NCBI GenBank assembly: GCA_018816605.1 | Contig: JAHIVS010000577.1 | Span: 1 to 19,510, forward strand | Origin: Pseudomonadota bacterium | GTDB lineage: Bacteria; Desulfobacterota; Desulfobacteria; Desulfobacterales; Desulfobacteraceae | Reading direction: 5' to 3' | DNA length: 19,510 nt | Shown: positions 1 to 7,515 of the stretch, one piece after another | Layout: each line of letters begins with the position of its first letter | Numbering within the stretch: position 1 is the first letter of the stretch | Notes under the pieces: model-generated | The model's input: the letters and a program-made list of their open reading frames with translations, nothing else | Told to the model about the DNA's origin: nothing | Databases searched by the model: none | Position numbers and translations under genes: made by a program

Positions 1-1894
1 CTATTTTTTTATTTTTCTTCCCGGCATGCTATGGGCTGAAACCGCAGTACTGCCCATAACCATAGAATATCCCCTGTTGAGGTCAATTGCGATATCCCAG
101 CTCCTTACCTCCCCTGGAAATGAAATTGAGCTGTTAAATGATCCAAAGGGATGCAAAAAAATCGTCATAACCGATCTTAATTTCAGCCAGGAAAATTTCC
201 TTTTAAAATTTGAGATAAAGGTTCGCATAAAAGCAGGGGTTGAACTTATGAATACCTGCCTGTTTCCCATTGATTGGGAGGGATACATTGTCTTTTTTCA
301 AACGCCTGAAATCGCGCCTGAAAATTGGATTCTTTCATTGAAGACACAGGACTCGCTTGTATTGAACAAAAACCGTGAACCCGGAATAATGGCAGGAGCC
401 GTCTGGAAGCTTATCAAGGGAAATGTTCATGCCTATGTTGACACCATTCAAATTGATCTGACGCCTTCTGTTAATGAGATAAAATCCTTTCTTTCGGATA
501 TGTTTCCTGAAAGATTGCGGCCCCAGGCCGTCCTTATGATAGAAAGCATGGCACCTGGTAAGATTGAAATACAAAACAACGCTGTCCAGATCGGAATCAA
601 TACAGATATCTCATCCGTCCATGTAGATGATACCCAAGAAGAAGACCTGAATGATCTGGAACTTAAAGGGTTTATTGAAACCTGGGAAGCCATGGATGCG
701 TTCATTGTTTACCTGATCACCCGCATGACCGATCGCCCCCTTAGTGAAGATGAAAAAGATATGGTTCTTGAAACGCTTTTAAATACTAGGTACCGGTTTA
801 TCAAGGAACTGAACATGCCTGTCCATGAAAATGATTTTGTAAGAAATCAATTTATTATTGCATGGGACAACCTGTCGGTTTTATTCAAAAATCATATTGG
901 GAATAACTTTTCCGCATCTCCCCTGGGATCGCTTGCTTTCTTCTCCTCCATGGATGCCTTAAAAGTACTGGATTCAATCGGACCGACCATGGGCATTGAA
1001 GTAAGCCGCAATGGACTGATCCGGCTTGCCAGACTGATGAACAACAAAAAAACCCCCGACCTTTTTTATTCTATGGAAAATGATACGACGCTAAGGACAA
1101 TTCTGGGTCTTGAACCCAAACTAAAAGAATCTTTGGAACCTATCCCGGAAGAACCCGAAAACGATACCCAAGACTTTTTAAATACTCTTTTTAACAGAAT
1201 GCCAGACCTGGTTAAAAACACAATAAAATTTGTCCGGCCCTCTTCAGAGGCCTTTGCAGCAGAGCCTTCGGAAAAAGACTTTCTTTACCTGGAAAAGTGG
1301 CTCCCCGACCGGATGGAAAATTGGGAATATATCAAAAAAATAAGATCCGTCCTGGAACAGGCTTCGGGACAAACCGTTGCTCAAAACAAGCGGAACAAAA
1401 AATACCATGACCAGTTCCGCTTAATCGTTGATGCAGTTGCCTGGCAGGAAAGTTGTTTCAGGCAATTTAAACGCAGCAATGAAAAAATCGTGTATCTTCG
1501 ATCCTACAACAATACCTCGGTTGGCCTTATGCAGGTGAATGAAAGGGTTTGGCGAGGTCTGTATGATCCGGAGAAATTAAGATGGAATATCGGTTATAAT
1601 ATCCAGGCCGGCTGTGAAATACTAGACCTTTACCTGAACCGGTACATCCTCAGAAAAATGGAGCAACAAAAGTATAAGGGGCTTGAAAACAAGGACACGA
1701 TTGCAAGAACCCTGTATGCATTATACAATGGAGGTCCCGGCGAATTTTCCAGATTCCTTGAAAGAAATTCCAAAGATAAATTTTATATGAGCGATGTGCT
1801 TTTTTATGAAAAATATCTCTGGGTCAAGGGCAGCCAATGGGAAAATGCAGGCATCTGCCTTGGCGATAAAAAAACAGCCCCCATTCCCCACTGA
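1..1894 (+). CDS. Secreted lytic transglycosylase (SLT domain), 5' end missing
   Basis: The C-terminal ~170 residues form a lytic transglycosylase SLT (goose-lysozyme-like) domain, which cleaves peptidoglycan glycan strands in the periplasm. Numbering from the ATG at 26, the catalytic Glu is E475 in AWQESCF. It is followed by the family blocks NNTSVGLMQVN (near 496), a conserved NIGYNIQAGCEIL stretch and ALYNGGPGEF (near 570). The first ~440 residues match no family I recognise; they are acidic, mostly soluble and possibly a substrate- or partner-binding region. The ATG at 26 is probably not the start: the frame stays open to the left edge and reads YFFIFLPG-MLWA-ETAV, which looks like the end of a signal peptide with cleavage after MLWA, so the true start lies upstream of the window. 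The gene is convergent with the acyl-CoA synthetase gene. The enzyme class is firm; the role (wall turnover, secretion-system insertion or other) is not known. Confidence 0.85.
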   Translation, partial: YFFIFLPGMLWAETAVLPITIEYPLLRSIAISQLLTSPGNEIELLNDPKGCKKIVITDLNFSQENFLLKFEIKVRIKAGVELMNTCLFPIDWEGYIVFFQTPEIAPENWILSLKTQDSLVLNKNREPGIMAGAVWKLIKGNVHAYVDTIQIDLTPSVNEIKSFLSDMFPERLRPQAVLMIESMAPGKIEIQNNAVQIGINTDISSVHVDDTQEEDLNDLELKGFIETWEAMDAFIVYLITRMTDRPLSEDEKDMVLETLLNTRYRFIKELNMPVHENDFVRNQFIIAWDNLSVLFKNHIGNNFSASPLGSLAFFSSMDALKVLDSIGPTMGIEVSRNGLIRLARLMNNKKTPDLFYSMENDTTLRTILGLEPKLKESLEPIPEEPENDTQDFLNTLFNRMPDLVKNTIKFVRPSSEAFAAEPSEKDFLYLEKWLPDRMENWEYIKKIRSVLEQASGQTVAQNKRNKKYHDQFRLIVDAVAWQESCFRQFKRSNEKIVYLRSYNNTSVGLMQVNERVWRGLYDPEKLRWNIGYNIQAGCEILDLYLNRYILRKMEQQKYKGLENKDTIARTLYALYNGGPGEFSRFLERNSKDKFYMSDVLFYEKYLWVKGSQWENAGICLGDKKTAPIPH

Positions 1895-1937
1895 AATCTC
1901 CGTATCCATATTCCATGACCCGCGCTTCACGGAAATT

Positions 1938-1954
1938 GCCGAAAATTTCTCGGC
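1938..1954. terminator. Weak bidirectional terminator-like hairpin
   Basis: GCCGA and TCGGC form a 5-bp stem around a 7-base A/T-rich loop, midway between two convergent genes (stops at 1894 and 1988). No strong T-run follows directly on either strand, although a T6 stretch lies 26 bases on at 1981-1986. Position supports a terminator role; the structure alone is weak. Confidence 0.3.
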
Positions 1955-1987
1955 AGCTGCCCAACCGGGTGGAGGAGACTCTTTTTT

Positions 1988-4411
1988 CTAAAGAACGGGT
2001 TCAACGCCCTCGCAGCTTCTGATGGCATCGGCCCGAAGGCGGCCCTGGACATAGAGAGACAAAGCGGCAATGGCCTTGTCGCACACGGTAAACACCGGTA
2101 TCCCCCGGTCCATCAAGGCATCCCGCAAAGGATCATAGAGCCTTCCGCCATCCACAACGGTCACGATGGGGGTCTGGCTCTGGGAGACAATTTGGGTCAT
2201 CCGGTCCAGGATACTGCCGGCCTGGTGCATATCAAATCCCTTTACGGGTGTTTTATCCAGGGTCTGCATGGCCGGGGACAAAGGATCAAGGCTGACCACC
2301 ACGGCATCCACATTGGGGTCCCGGGCCAAAATGTCCGTAATCGCGGCATGGGTTTCGTCATCGGCAGCCGGGTTGATATCCAGGGGATTGGACAGGGTCA
2401 CAAAGGCAGAAAGCCCCTTGGCCGCAAGGATCCTTGCAATGGCCTCCCGGGTTTCCGGTGCAAAGTGTGCAAGTTCCATGGAAAAATCATCGGACTGGAT
2501 GGAATCGGCCATGCCCACGGCTTCAAATCCTGCGCCGCTTACTGCGGCCAGCCGGTTGCCACGGATGGGTTTTAGGCTTAAAGTCCCGGACAAAAGCATG
2601 AGTTCCTGGAACTCGGAAAAATTTCTGGCCACAATGGCACCGGCCTGGGACACGCAGCTTTCACAGACCATGTAGTCCCCGGCCAGGGACGCCGTGTGGC
2701 TGCTGGTGGCAGCCTTTCCCTCCAGGGTCCTTCCGGCCTTGTAGAAAACCACTTCCTTTCCGGACAGGACGGCCCCTTTGACAGCCTGGCAGAACGCAAG
2801 TCCGTCCAGATCGTTAAATCCTTCGGCATAGACGGCGACCACATCCACCTGGTCGGAATCCTTAAAATAATGGACCATGTCCCCCAGGGTCAGGTCGGTC
2901 TGGTTGCCCATGGAGATCATATAAGCCGGCCGCAGCTCCGGGCATTGGTGGCTTCTGTGGAGCATGAAAGCCCCGCTCTGGCTGATCAAAGCTGTCCTGT
3001 TGGCCTTGTCCGAACGCATCTTGGGAAGCTTTTCTTCCGGTATAAACCAGGTGTCGTAACACCCTGGCTTTGAGATCACACCCATGCAATTGGCCCCGAG
3101 AAAGACCGGACCGCCTCCTTTCTCGGACGGGTCAAGACCGTGGGCCGCATCAATCTGTGCCATCACCCCATCGGCCCTGTCTTTACTGCCCTGGGTCTCC
3201 CCCATGCCCCCGGGGATGAGCATGACGCTGTTGGCCGCATCCAGACGGATCACCTCTTCCACCAGGTCCGGCACCTGGGCCGCCCCCACGGCCACGATGA
3301 ACAGGTCGAGCTTTTCCTTTAGCATCCCAAGGCCGGCAAGGCATCTCACCCCGTCCAGGCTGTCCAGGCCCTGCTTAAAGACAATGAGATCTTCCCGGGC
3401 AAACCCTTCTGCCAAAATATTGTCCAGAATGATCCGCCCAAAATTTTTACGGGTGCCAGAAACACCGATAATCCCTATTTTTTTGGGATGGAGCAGATGG
3501 TCGATCTTTGCCACAGGCCTTTTTTCGGGCAGGACTGCGGCATGGCCGAACCGGCACATGCCGTCCAGGGGTACCATGAGGTAATCGGTAAAGGCAAAGG
3601 GATTGATTTCCAGCTCTTCAATCACAAAGGGAGCACCGGTGTTGGCCTGGGAATAAAAGTTACCGATGCGGACAAAAGATTCAAAGCATTCAATGAGCTG
3701 TTCGTCGGTGACAATACGGCGCTGTCCCCGGGTCAGCCCGGCCAGCTTCTGATAGGAAATGGTCTGTTTGAACAGCTGGAAAAAGCTTTGGCCATCGTTC
3801 ATGGCCGTGGAAGCGGCCACAATGGCCTGGCCTTTCCTGAACCGTTTGGCATAAAGTTCGGTATCGGTTCCCCCGAGACCTGCACTGAGGATGCTGCCGA
3901 ACTCCCTGGTATGGCGCAGTCCCACAATGAGTTCATTGCCGAAGGTGTCGGAATCCGGAGGCATGAACTGGACCTGGAGCACGCCTTTCACATCCCGGCT
4001 GACGGCTGCGGTCAGGGCATCCCCGGTCAGGCCCTTATAGTGAACCGGTGCCCCGTCCGGGTTCTGCTGAATCCAGGCCGCATATCTTTCAGGCACCTCA
4101 TAAAACATCCGCCGGACAGCAGACCGAATCTGATTGGGTTCTTTCGTGACAATCCGCACCCCGCCCACCTCGGTCTTGTGAACAATAAAAGGAGAGATAA
4201 TTTTCAATACCGCCTTTTCCCCCGGCAGGGCCATCAGCTGTTCATCGGAAGACCTTGCCCCCTTGGGAATAAAGCTGCTTTTGGGCGGTGTTTCCGCCCC
4301 CGATCGGGCCAAAAGGGAATAGACCTCATATTCATATAAAAAAGAGCGTCCTTCCTGGTCAGCCCGGGCAAAGGTATCTGTAATACTGTCAAAATCGATG
4401 GGAATGTCCAC
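1988..4411 (-). CDS. NDP-forming acyl-CoA synthetase (acetate--CoA ligase family), ATP-grasp domain first
   Basis: This protein belongs to the ADP-forming acetyl/acyl-CoA synthetase family, which interconverts acyl-CoA + ADP + Pi with acid + CoA + ATP through a phosphohistidine. Residues ~15-240 are an ATP-grasp (succinyl-CoA synthetase beta-like) domain containing KIISPFIVHKTEVGGV. From ~300 a Rossmann CoA-binding domain follows (KKIGIIGVSGTRKNFG), then a ligase domain with NCMG, ISQSGAF and SSHTASLAGDY, whose H572 is the likely phosphorylated His. The order is beta-like then alpha-like, the reverse of the Pat/PatZ type as I know it. I chose the GTG at 4411 because GGAGG lies 5 bases upstream; a GTG at 4423 is also in frame (811 aa) but has no good ribosome site. 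The gene is divergent from the ABM/stress protein/deacylase run. The substrate cannot be read from the sequence; acetate, branched-chain or aromatic acids are all possible. Confidence 0.88.
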   Translation of the reverse strand: MDIPIDFDSITDTFARADQEGRSFLYEYEVYSLLARSGAETPPKSSFIPKGARSSDEQLMALPGEKAVLKIISPFIVHKTEVGGVRIVTKEPNQIRSAVRRMFYEVPERYAAWIQQNPDGAPVHYKGLTGDALTAAVSRDVKGVLQVQFMPPDSDTFGNELIVGLRHTREFGSILSAGLGGTDTELYAKRFRKGQAIVAASTAMNDGQSFFQLFKQTISYQKLAGLTRGQRRIVTDEQLIECFESFVRIGNFYSQANTGAPFVIEELEINPFAFTDYLMVPLDGMCRFGHAAVLPEKRPVAKIDHLLHPKKIGIIGVSGTRKNFGRIILDNILAEGFAREDLIVFKQGLDSLDGVRCLAGLGMLKEKLDLFIVAVGAAQVPDLVEEVIRLDAANSVMLIPGGMGETQGSKDRADGVMAQIDAAHGLDPSEKGGGPVFLGANCMGVISKPGCYDTWFIPEEKLPKMRSDKANRTALISQSGAFMLHRSHQCPELRPAYMISMGNQTDLTLGDMVHYFKDSDQVDVVAVYAEGFNDLDGLAFCQAVKGAVLSGKEVVFYKAGRTLEGKAATSSHTASLAGDYMVCESCVSQAGAIVARNFSEFQELMLLSGTLSLKPIRGNRLAAVSGAGFEAVGMADSIQSDDFSMELAHFAPETREAIARILAAKGLSAFVTLSNPLDINPAADDETHAAITDILARDPNVDAVVVSLDPLSPAMQTLDKTPVKGFDMHQAGSILDRMTQIVSQSQTPIVTVVDGGRLYDPLRDALMDRGIPVFTVCDKAIAALSLYVQGRLRADAIRSCEGVEPVL

Positions 4412-4800
4412 TGAGTCCTCCACTCTTTCAATAGGGGGTGTTGATGTCCGATTGACGGCACCCCAAAAAAAACCAAAAGGGAACCCACGCCATCATTAAC
4501 GTCACCCGTTTGATACCATTCCCGGCAAAAGGTGTCAATATACACAAGCCTCTCCTAGTTTTCTCTCCAAACAGGAGCAACCGGGAAAAAAAACGATATG
4601 CCGGAAACGGATAAAATGAAATTCTAGGGATGGATTGTTTTTATAATATCCATGTGTTACCTAATTGTCGTGGATCGACACTGACCCCGGCAAGAGACTG
4701 CCATGGCAATACCCCCGGTTCCCACGTTCTCAGTATCCTTCCACCCAACAGGTAATACCTTTACGGCCACAGCCTTTAACAATCACAAATGGAGGGTATC
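4412..4800. promoter_or_regulatory. Divergent intergenic region with possible promoters
   Basis: This 389-base gene-free stretch separates the acyl-CoA synthetase gene (leftward) from the ABM gene (rightward). It holds a perfect TATAAT at 4642-4647 on the + strand, but no convincing -35 at 16-18 bases. The same spot read leftward gives TATTAT with ACGACA 17 bases upstream, a moderate promoter for the synthetase with a leader over 200 bases long. A short inverted repeat, TGTCG-N5-CGACA, sits at 4666-4680 and could be a regulator site. Open frames here have no coding character. Individual elements are weak; that the region carries divergent promoters is likely from its position. Confidence 0.4.
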
Positions 4801-5145
4801 ATGCTTGTAAAAGTCATCATCAAAAGGGACATCACCCCAGACAGGGAAAAAGAATTTTTTTCCCAGCTTAAAACGCTGCGTTTCACTGCCATGGACCAAA
4901 AAGGCTATATTTCAGGAGAAACCCTGATTTGTGCTGAAAACACAAATAAAGTGGTGGTAATCAGCCAGTGGGAGACGCTGGAAGACTGGAACAATTGGAA
5001 GGCAAATGAAAAAAGAATCCAGATGGATGCCCGGCTGGGCGAACTCCAGGAAAACCCGACCATTTATGAACCCTATGTTTTTGGCAAGTACAAGGCTGCC
5101 GCCGGCCAAGGGTTTCCGCCCCCGCTCCAGCGACAGCGTTCCTGA
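4801..5145 (+). CDS. Antibiotic biosynthesis monooxygenase (ABM) domain protein
   Basis: This 114-residue protein has the pattern of the ABM/dimeric ferredoxin-like superfamily: VKVIIKRDI at the start, a long first helix (DREKEFFSQLKTLR), a beta pair (YISGETLI, KVVVISQWET) and then WNNWKANEKRI, close to family members that end around residue 100. Some relatives oxidise aromatic substrates or degrade haem; most have no known substrate, so only the fold is assigned. GGAGG at 4791-4795 lies 5 bases before the ATG at 4801, which decides this start over an in-frame ATG at 4789. The tail after ~100 (GQGFPPPLQRQRS) looks disordered. It is the first gene of the rightward run, 65 bases before the universal stress protein gene, and probably shares its transcript. 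Confidence 0.75.
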   Translation: MLVKVIIKRDITPDREKEFFSQLKTLRFTAMDQKGYISGETLICAENTNKVVVISQWETLEDWNNWKANEKRIQMDARLGELQENPTIYEPYVFGKYKAAAGQGFPPPLQRQRS

Positions 5146-5210
5146 CACCTTATGGGCTTGCGTTATCAAAAGGCTGGCCATCAACCGCTGACCCCACCTG
5201 AGGAACCAGG

Positions 5211-6080
5211 ATGCAATTGATAAAAAAAATACTTTGTGCAACGGATTTGTCCGGAGTTTCCGATGATCTGCTTTCCGCCTGCATCTCGCTTTGTTCGCGA
5301 TTTGATGCTTCCTTGATTGTCTTTCATGCGGTACCGCCCCCCCTGGGTTCAGTTGCCAGACAAATTGAATTTGAAAGGGGCGGCGAACGGCGGGAAAGGA
5401 TCTCAATGGCCCGAAAACAAATCAAAAAAGCCATGGCGCAGTTGGACATAAAATGGGAGTCCATCGTAACCTATGGGGATCCTGTGCTTGAAGCGGCAAA
5501 GGCCGTTAAAAAGGCCAACCCGGATATGGTCGTTGCCGCAAGCCATGGGCTATCTGTCTTCCAGCAGTTTTTTTTGGGCTCGGTCATAGGGCACATGGCA
5601 CAAACCCTTTTACAGCCGCTCCTGGTGCTCCCCCCGGGCCATACTCTTTTTGATACCGCCTGTCCCCAACCGGAATCTGCCCATATCGCCATCGCCTGTG
5701 CCCTGACCCCATCCGATGCACGGCTGAAAAAACATGCCGCCGCTTTTTCAGAAAAATTCAATTGGAAACTCCATTTGGTTCATGTCATGGAATCTCCGGT
5801 GAACGAAAAGCTCATGGCCCATCCTTCCGGGCGGTATGGTGAAACCCAAAGGCTTTTGGAAGATACCATAAAGAGGCACCTCAGGTGCCTGATGCCCGGC
5901 GAAGCCGTCATTCTCCACGGCGTTCCCGGTGAAGCCCTGGCAGCCTATGCAGGGCCCCATCAAATCGCGTTGATAATAGCCGGTGGGGATGAGCGCCCGG
6001 ACGGGATCATCCCCACCACAAGTGCAACCTTGCTTCGGCACTTACCCTGCCCTGTGCTGATAATTCCCGCTAAACCTTAA
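5211..6080 (+). CDS. Tandem universal stress protein (two UspA domains)
   Basis: This 289-residue cytoplasmic protein has two UspA folds. Domain 1 (~1-145) opens with IKKILCATDLSG and closes with PDMVVAASHGLSVFQQFFLGSVIGHMAQTLLQPLLVLPPG, quoted here only as a stretch at ~103-142; it carries the SHG...LGSV nucleotide-binding-type pattern. Domain 2 (~155-289) is shorter and more divergent, ending HLPCPVLIIPAKP, and its binding loop (AGGDERPDG) lacks the usual second glycine-serine motif, so ATP binding is likelier in domain 1. Start: ATG at 5211 with AGGA about 6 bases upstream. It is followed 17 bases later by the deacylase gene, which implies an operon. Usp proteins bind nucleotides and modulate stress and energy-limited states; the partner here is unknown, and proximity to an acyl-CoA synthetase and a deacetylase is suggestive only. 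Confidence 0.85.
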   Translation: MQLIKKILCATDLSGVSDDLLSACISLCSRFDASLIVFHAVPPPLGSVARQIEFERGGERRERISMARKQIKKAMAQLDIKWESIVTYGDPVLEAAKAVKKANPDMVVAASHGLSVFQQFFLGSVIGHMAQTLLQPLLVLPPGHTLFDTACPQPESAHIAIACALTPSDARLKKHAAAFSEKFNWKLHLVHVMESPVNEKLMAHPSGRYGETQRLLEDTIKRHLRCLMPGEAVILHGVPGEALAAYAGPHQIALIIAGGDERPDGIIPTTSATLLRHLPCPVLIIPAKP

Positions 6081-6097
6081 CGTGTGGAAGACGACAA

Positions 6098-7147
6098 ATG
6101 GCATTGAAAACCGGTATTGTAAGAGGAGATATCTTTTTAAGACATATTCCCGCAGATGGATGCCCGGACACGCCCCAAAGACTGAAAAGTCTGTATCTGA
6201 TGCTCCAGGAGCCGGACATGAAGACAGTGTTTGTTGACGTGGTTCCCCGAAAAGCCACAAAAGAGGACATCCTTTTGTTCCACACCCCCGGGTATTTTGA
6301 AAAAATTGCCGAGACCCAAGGCAAAGACACCATCGCATTTACGGCAGACACCCATGCCGGTGAAGACAGTTTTGAAGCCGCATTGTATGCCACAGGCGGG
6401 CTGTTGACCCTCATCGCCCAGGTGGTGGCCAAAACCCTGGACAATGGCTTTGCCCTGGTAAGACCCCCGGGACACCATGCAGAAAAAAGCCGGGCCATGG
6501 GCTATTGCCTGTTTAATCATGTTGCCGTGGGGGCGTTTTTTGCCCGAAAGCGTTTAAACCTAAACCGGATACTGATAATCGACTGGGATATTCACCATGG
6601 AAACGGTACCCAGCATGCATTTGAAAAAGACCCCGGTGTTTTGTTTTTTTCCGTTCACCAGGCCGGGCTTTTTCCGGGCACGGGCAGCTTTACGGATACA
6701 GGGTCAGGTCCGGGAGAGGGATATACGATCAATCTGCCCATTCCCAAAGGGTATGGCGATGCCGAATATACCGCCATCTTTGAGCGGTTGATAGAACCGG
6801 TTGCCCGACAATTTGCACCGGAACTGATCCTGGTTTCAGCAGGATTTGATACCCACACCGATGACCCCATGGGGGGCATGCGCATGACAGCGGATGGGTT
6901 TGCAGGATTAACCGCCTCCGTAAAAAAAATTGCCGACAAGGTGTGCCAGGGGAAACTGGTGATGTCCCTTGAAGGGGGCTATAACTGCGGGGCGCTTTCA
7001 GAATCGGTAAAAGCGGTGTTAAAGGAGATGGCGGGCGTTACCTGCTGTGATGTTGCGGCAATGGCGGCAAAAGCGGACAAAAAAAAAATGGCCCATGTAG
7101 TCCGGCGCTGCACGGATGTACACAGGCATTCTTGGCCTTTTATTTAA
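6098..7147 (+). CDS. Histone deacetylase family (AcuC / acetylpolyamine amidohydrolase-like) zinc hydrolase
   Basis: This 349-residue protein is a class I/II HDAC-superfamily amidohydrolase, removing acyl groups from lysine or polyamine nitrogen. All catalytic blocks are visible: the RPPGHHA pair H126/H127; DWDIHHGNGTQ with zinc ligands D164 and H166; SAGFDTH with third ligand D251; and LEGGYN with the transition-state Tyr Y295. It therefore appears active. The N-terminus (HIPADGCPDTPQRL) fits the substrate-rim loop of bacterial class II members. The last ~35 residues, after the GGYN block and a helix, are Lys/Ala-rich and variable. A GGAAG lies about 8 bases before the ATG at 6098, 17 bases after the stress protein gene. 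Targets may be acetylated proteins (as for AcuC on acetyl-CoA synthetase), acetylpolyamines or another amide; the sequence does not decide. Confidence 0.92.
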   Translation: MALKTGIVRGDIFLRHIPADGCPDTPQRLKSLYLMLQEPDMKTVFVDVVPRKATKEDILLFHTPGYFEKIAETQGKDTIAFTADTHAGEDSFEAALYATGGLLTLIAQVVAKTLDNGFALVRPPGHHAEKSRAMGYCLFNHVAVGAFFARKRLNLNRILIIDWDIHHGNGTQHAFEKDPGVLFFSVHQAGLFPGTGSFTDTGSGPGEGYTINLPIPKGYGDAEYTAIFERLIEPVARQFAPELILVSAGFDTHTDDPMGGMRMTADGFAGLTASVKKIADKVCQGKLVMSLEGGYNCGALSESVKAVLKEMAGVTCCDVAAMAAKADKKKMAHVVRRCTDVHRHSWPFI

Positions 7148-7170
7148 ATGAGATACCATCAAGGATCATC

Positions 7171-7515
7171 ATGAATAAAATCAAAATCATGGAAGCTGCG
7201 GTAAAAAAATGGCAACGGATTATCGACAGAAAAGGATCTGACGGAGGGGTATTGGATTGTCCGCCGTGCAGACTATATTATTTCACCATCTGCATCGGGT
7301 GCCCCATTGCCCAGTATACCGGACAAAAATTTTGCAAAGGCTCTCCCTATATTCCGTGGTTCCGGCACCAGCTGGAACAACACGATAAACTGTTCAAAAA
7401 AATATATTGTCCGGAGTGTGAAACCCTTGCCCGGGATATGCAAAATTTCATGCAAGAGATACGGGATCATCTGATAGAAAAGCAAGGACAGCAAGCAGGG
7501 AACAAAGAGTGCTGA
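7171..7515 (+). CDS. Small cysteine-rich protein of unknown function
   Basis: The 114-residue product has three CxxC pairs (C30/C33, C41/C44, C80/C83) plus C55 and a C-terminal C114. Its core reads DCPPCRLYY...CIGCPI...FCKGSPY...W and suggests a zinc ribbon-like or iron-sulfur-binding fold. I recall similar C-x2-C...C-x2-CP...C...PY patterns in uncharacterised small proteins but know of no assigned function. A helical tail after residue 84 could mediate dimerisation. I chose the ATG at 7171 because AAGGA lies 5 bases upstream; the frame also opens at 7132, inside the deacylase gene, which is unlikely. It follows the deacylase by 23 bases and overlaps the membrane protein gene by 7, so it is translationally coupled within one transcript. 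Real gene: likely. Function: unknown. Confidence 0.75.
   Translation: MNKIKIMEAAVKKWQRIIDRKGSDGGVLDCPPCRLYYFTICIGCPIAQYTGQKFCKGSPYIPWFRHQLEQHDKLFKKIYCPECETLARDMQNFMQEIRDHLIEKQGQQAGNKEC

Noticed and set aside
3488..4339. Long open frame (283 codons) on the + strand opposite the acyl-CoA synthetase gene
   Set aside because: It lies wholly antisense to a gene with clear ATP-grasp and CoA-binding motifs; its composition is that of a codon-phase shadow and it has no recognisable domain.
4665..4871. 68-codon + strand open frame overlapping the start of the ABM gene
   Set aside because: It runs out of frame into the ABM coding sequence, starts without a ribosome site and is low in coding character.
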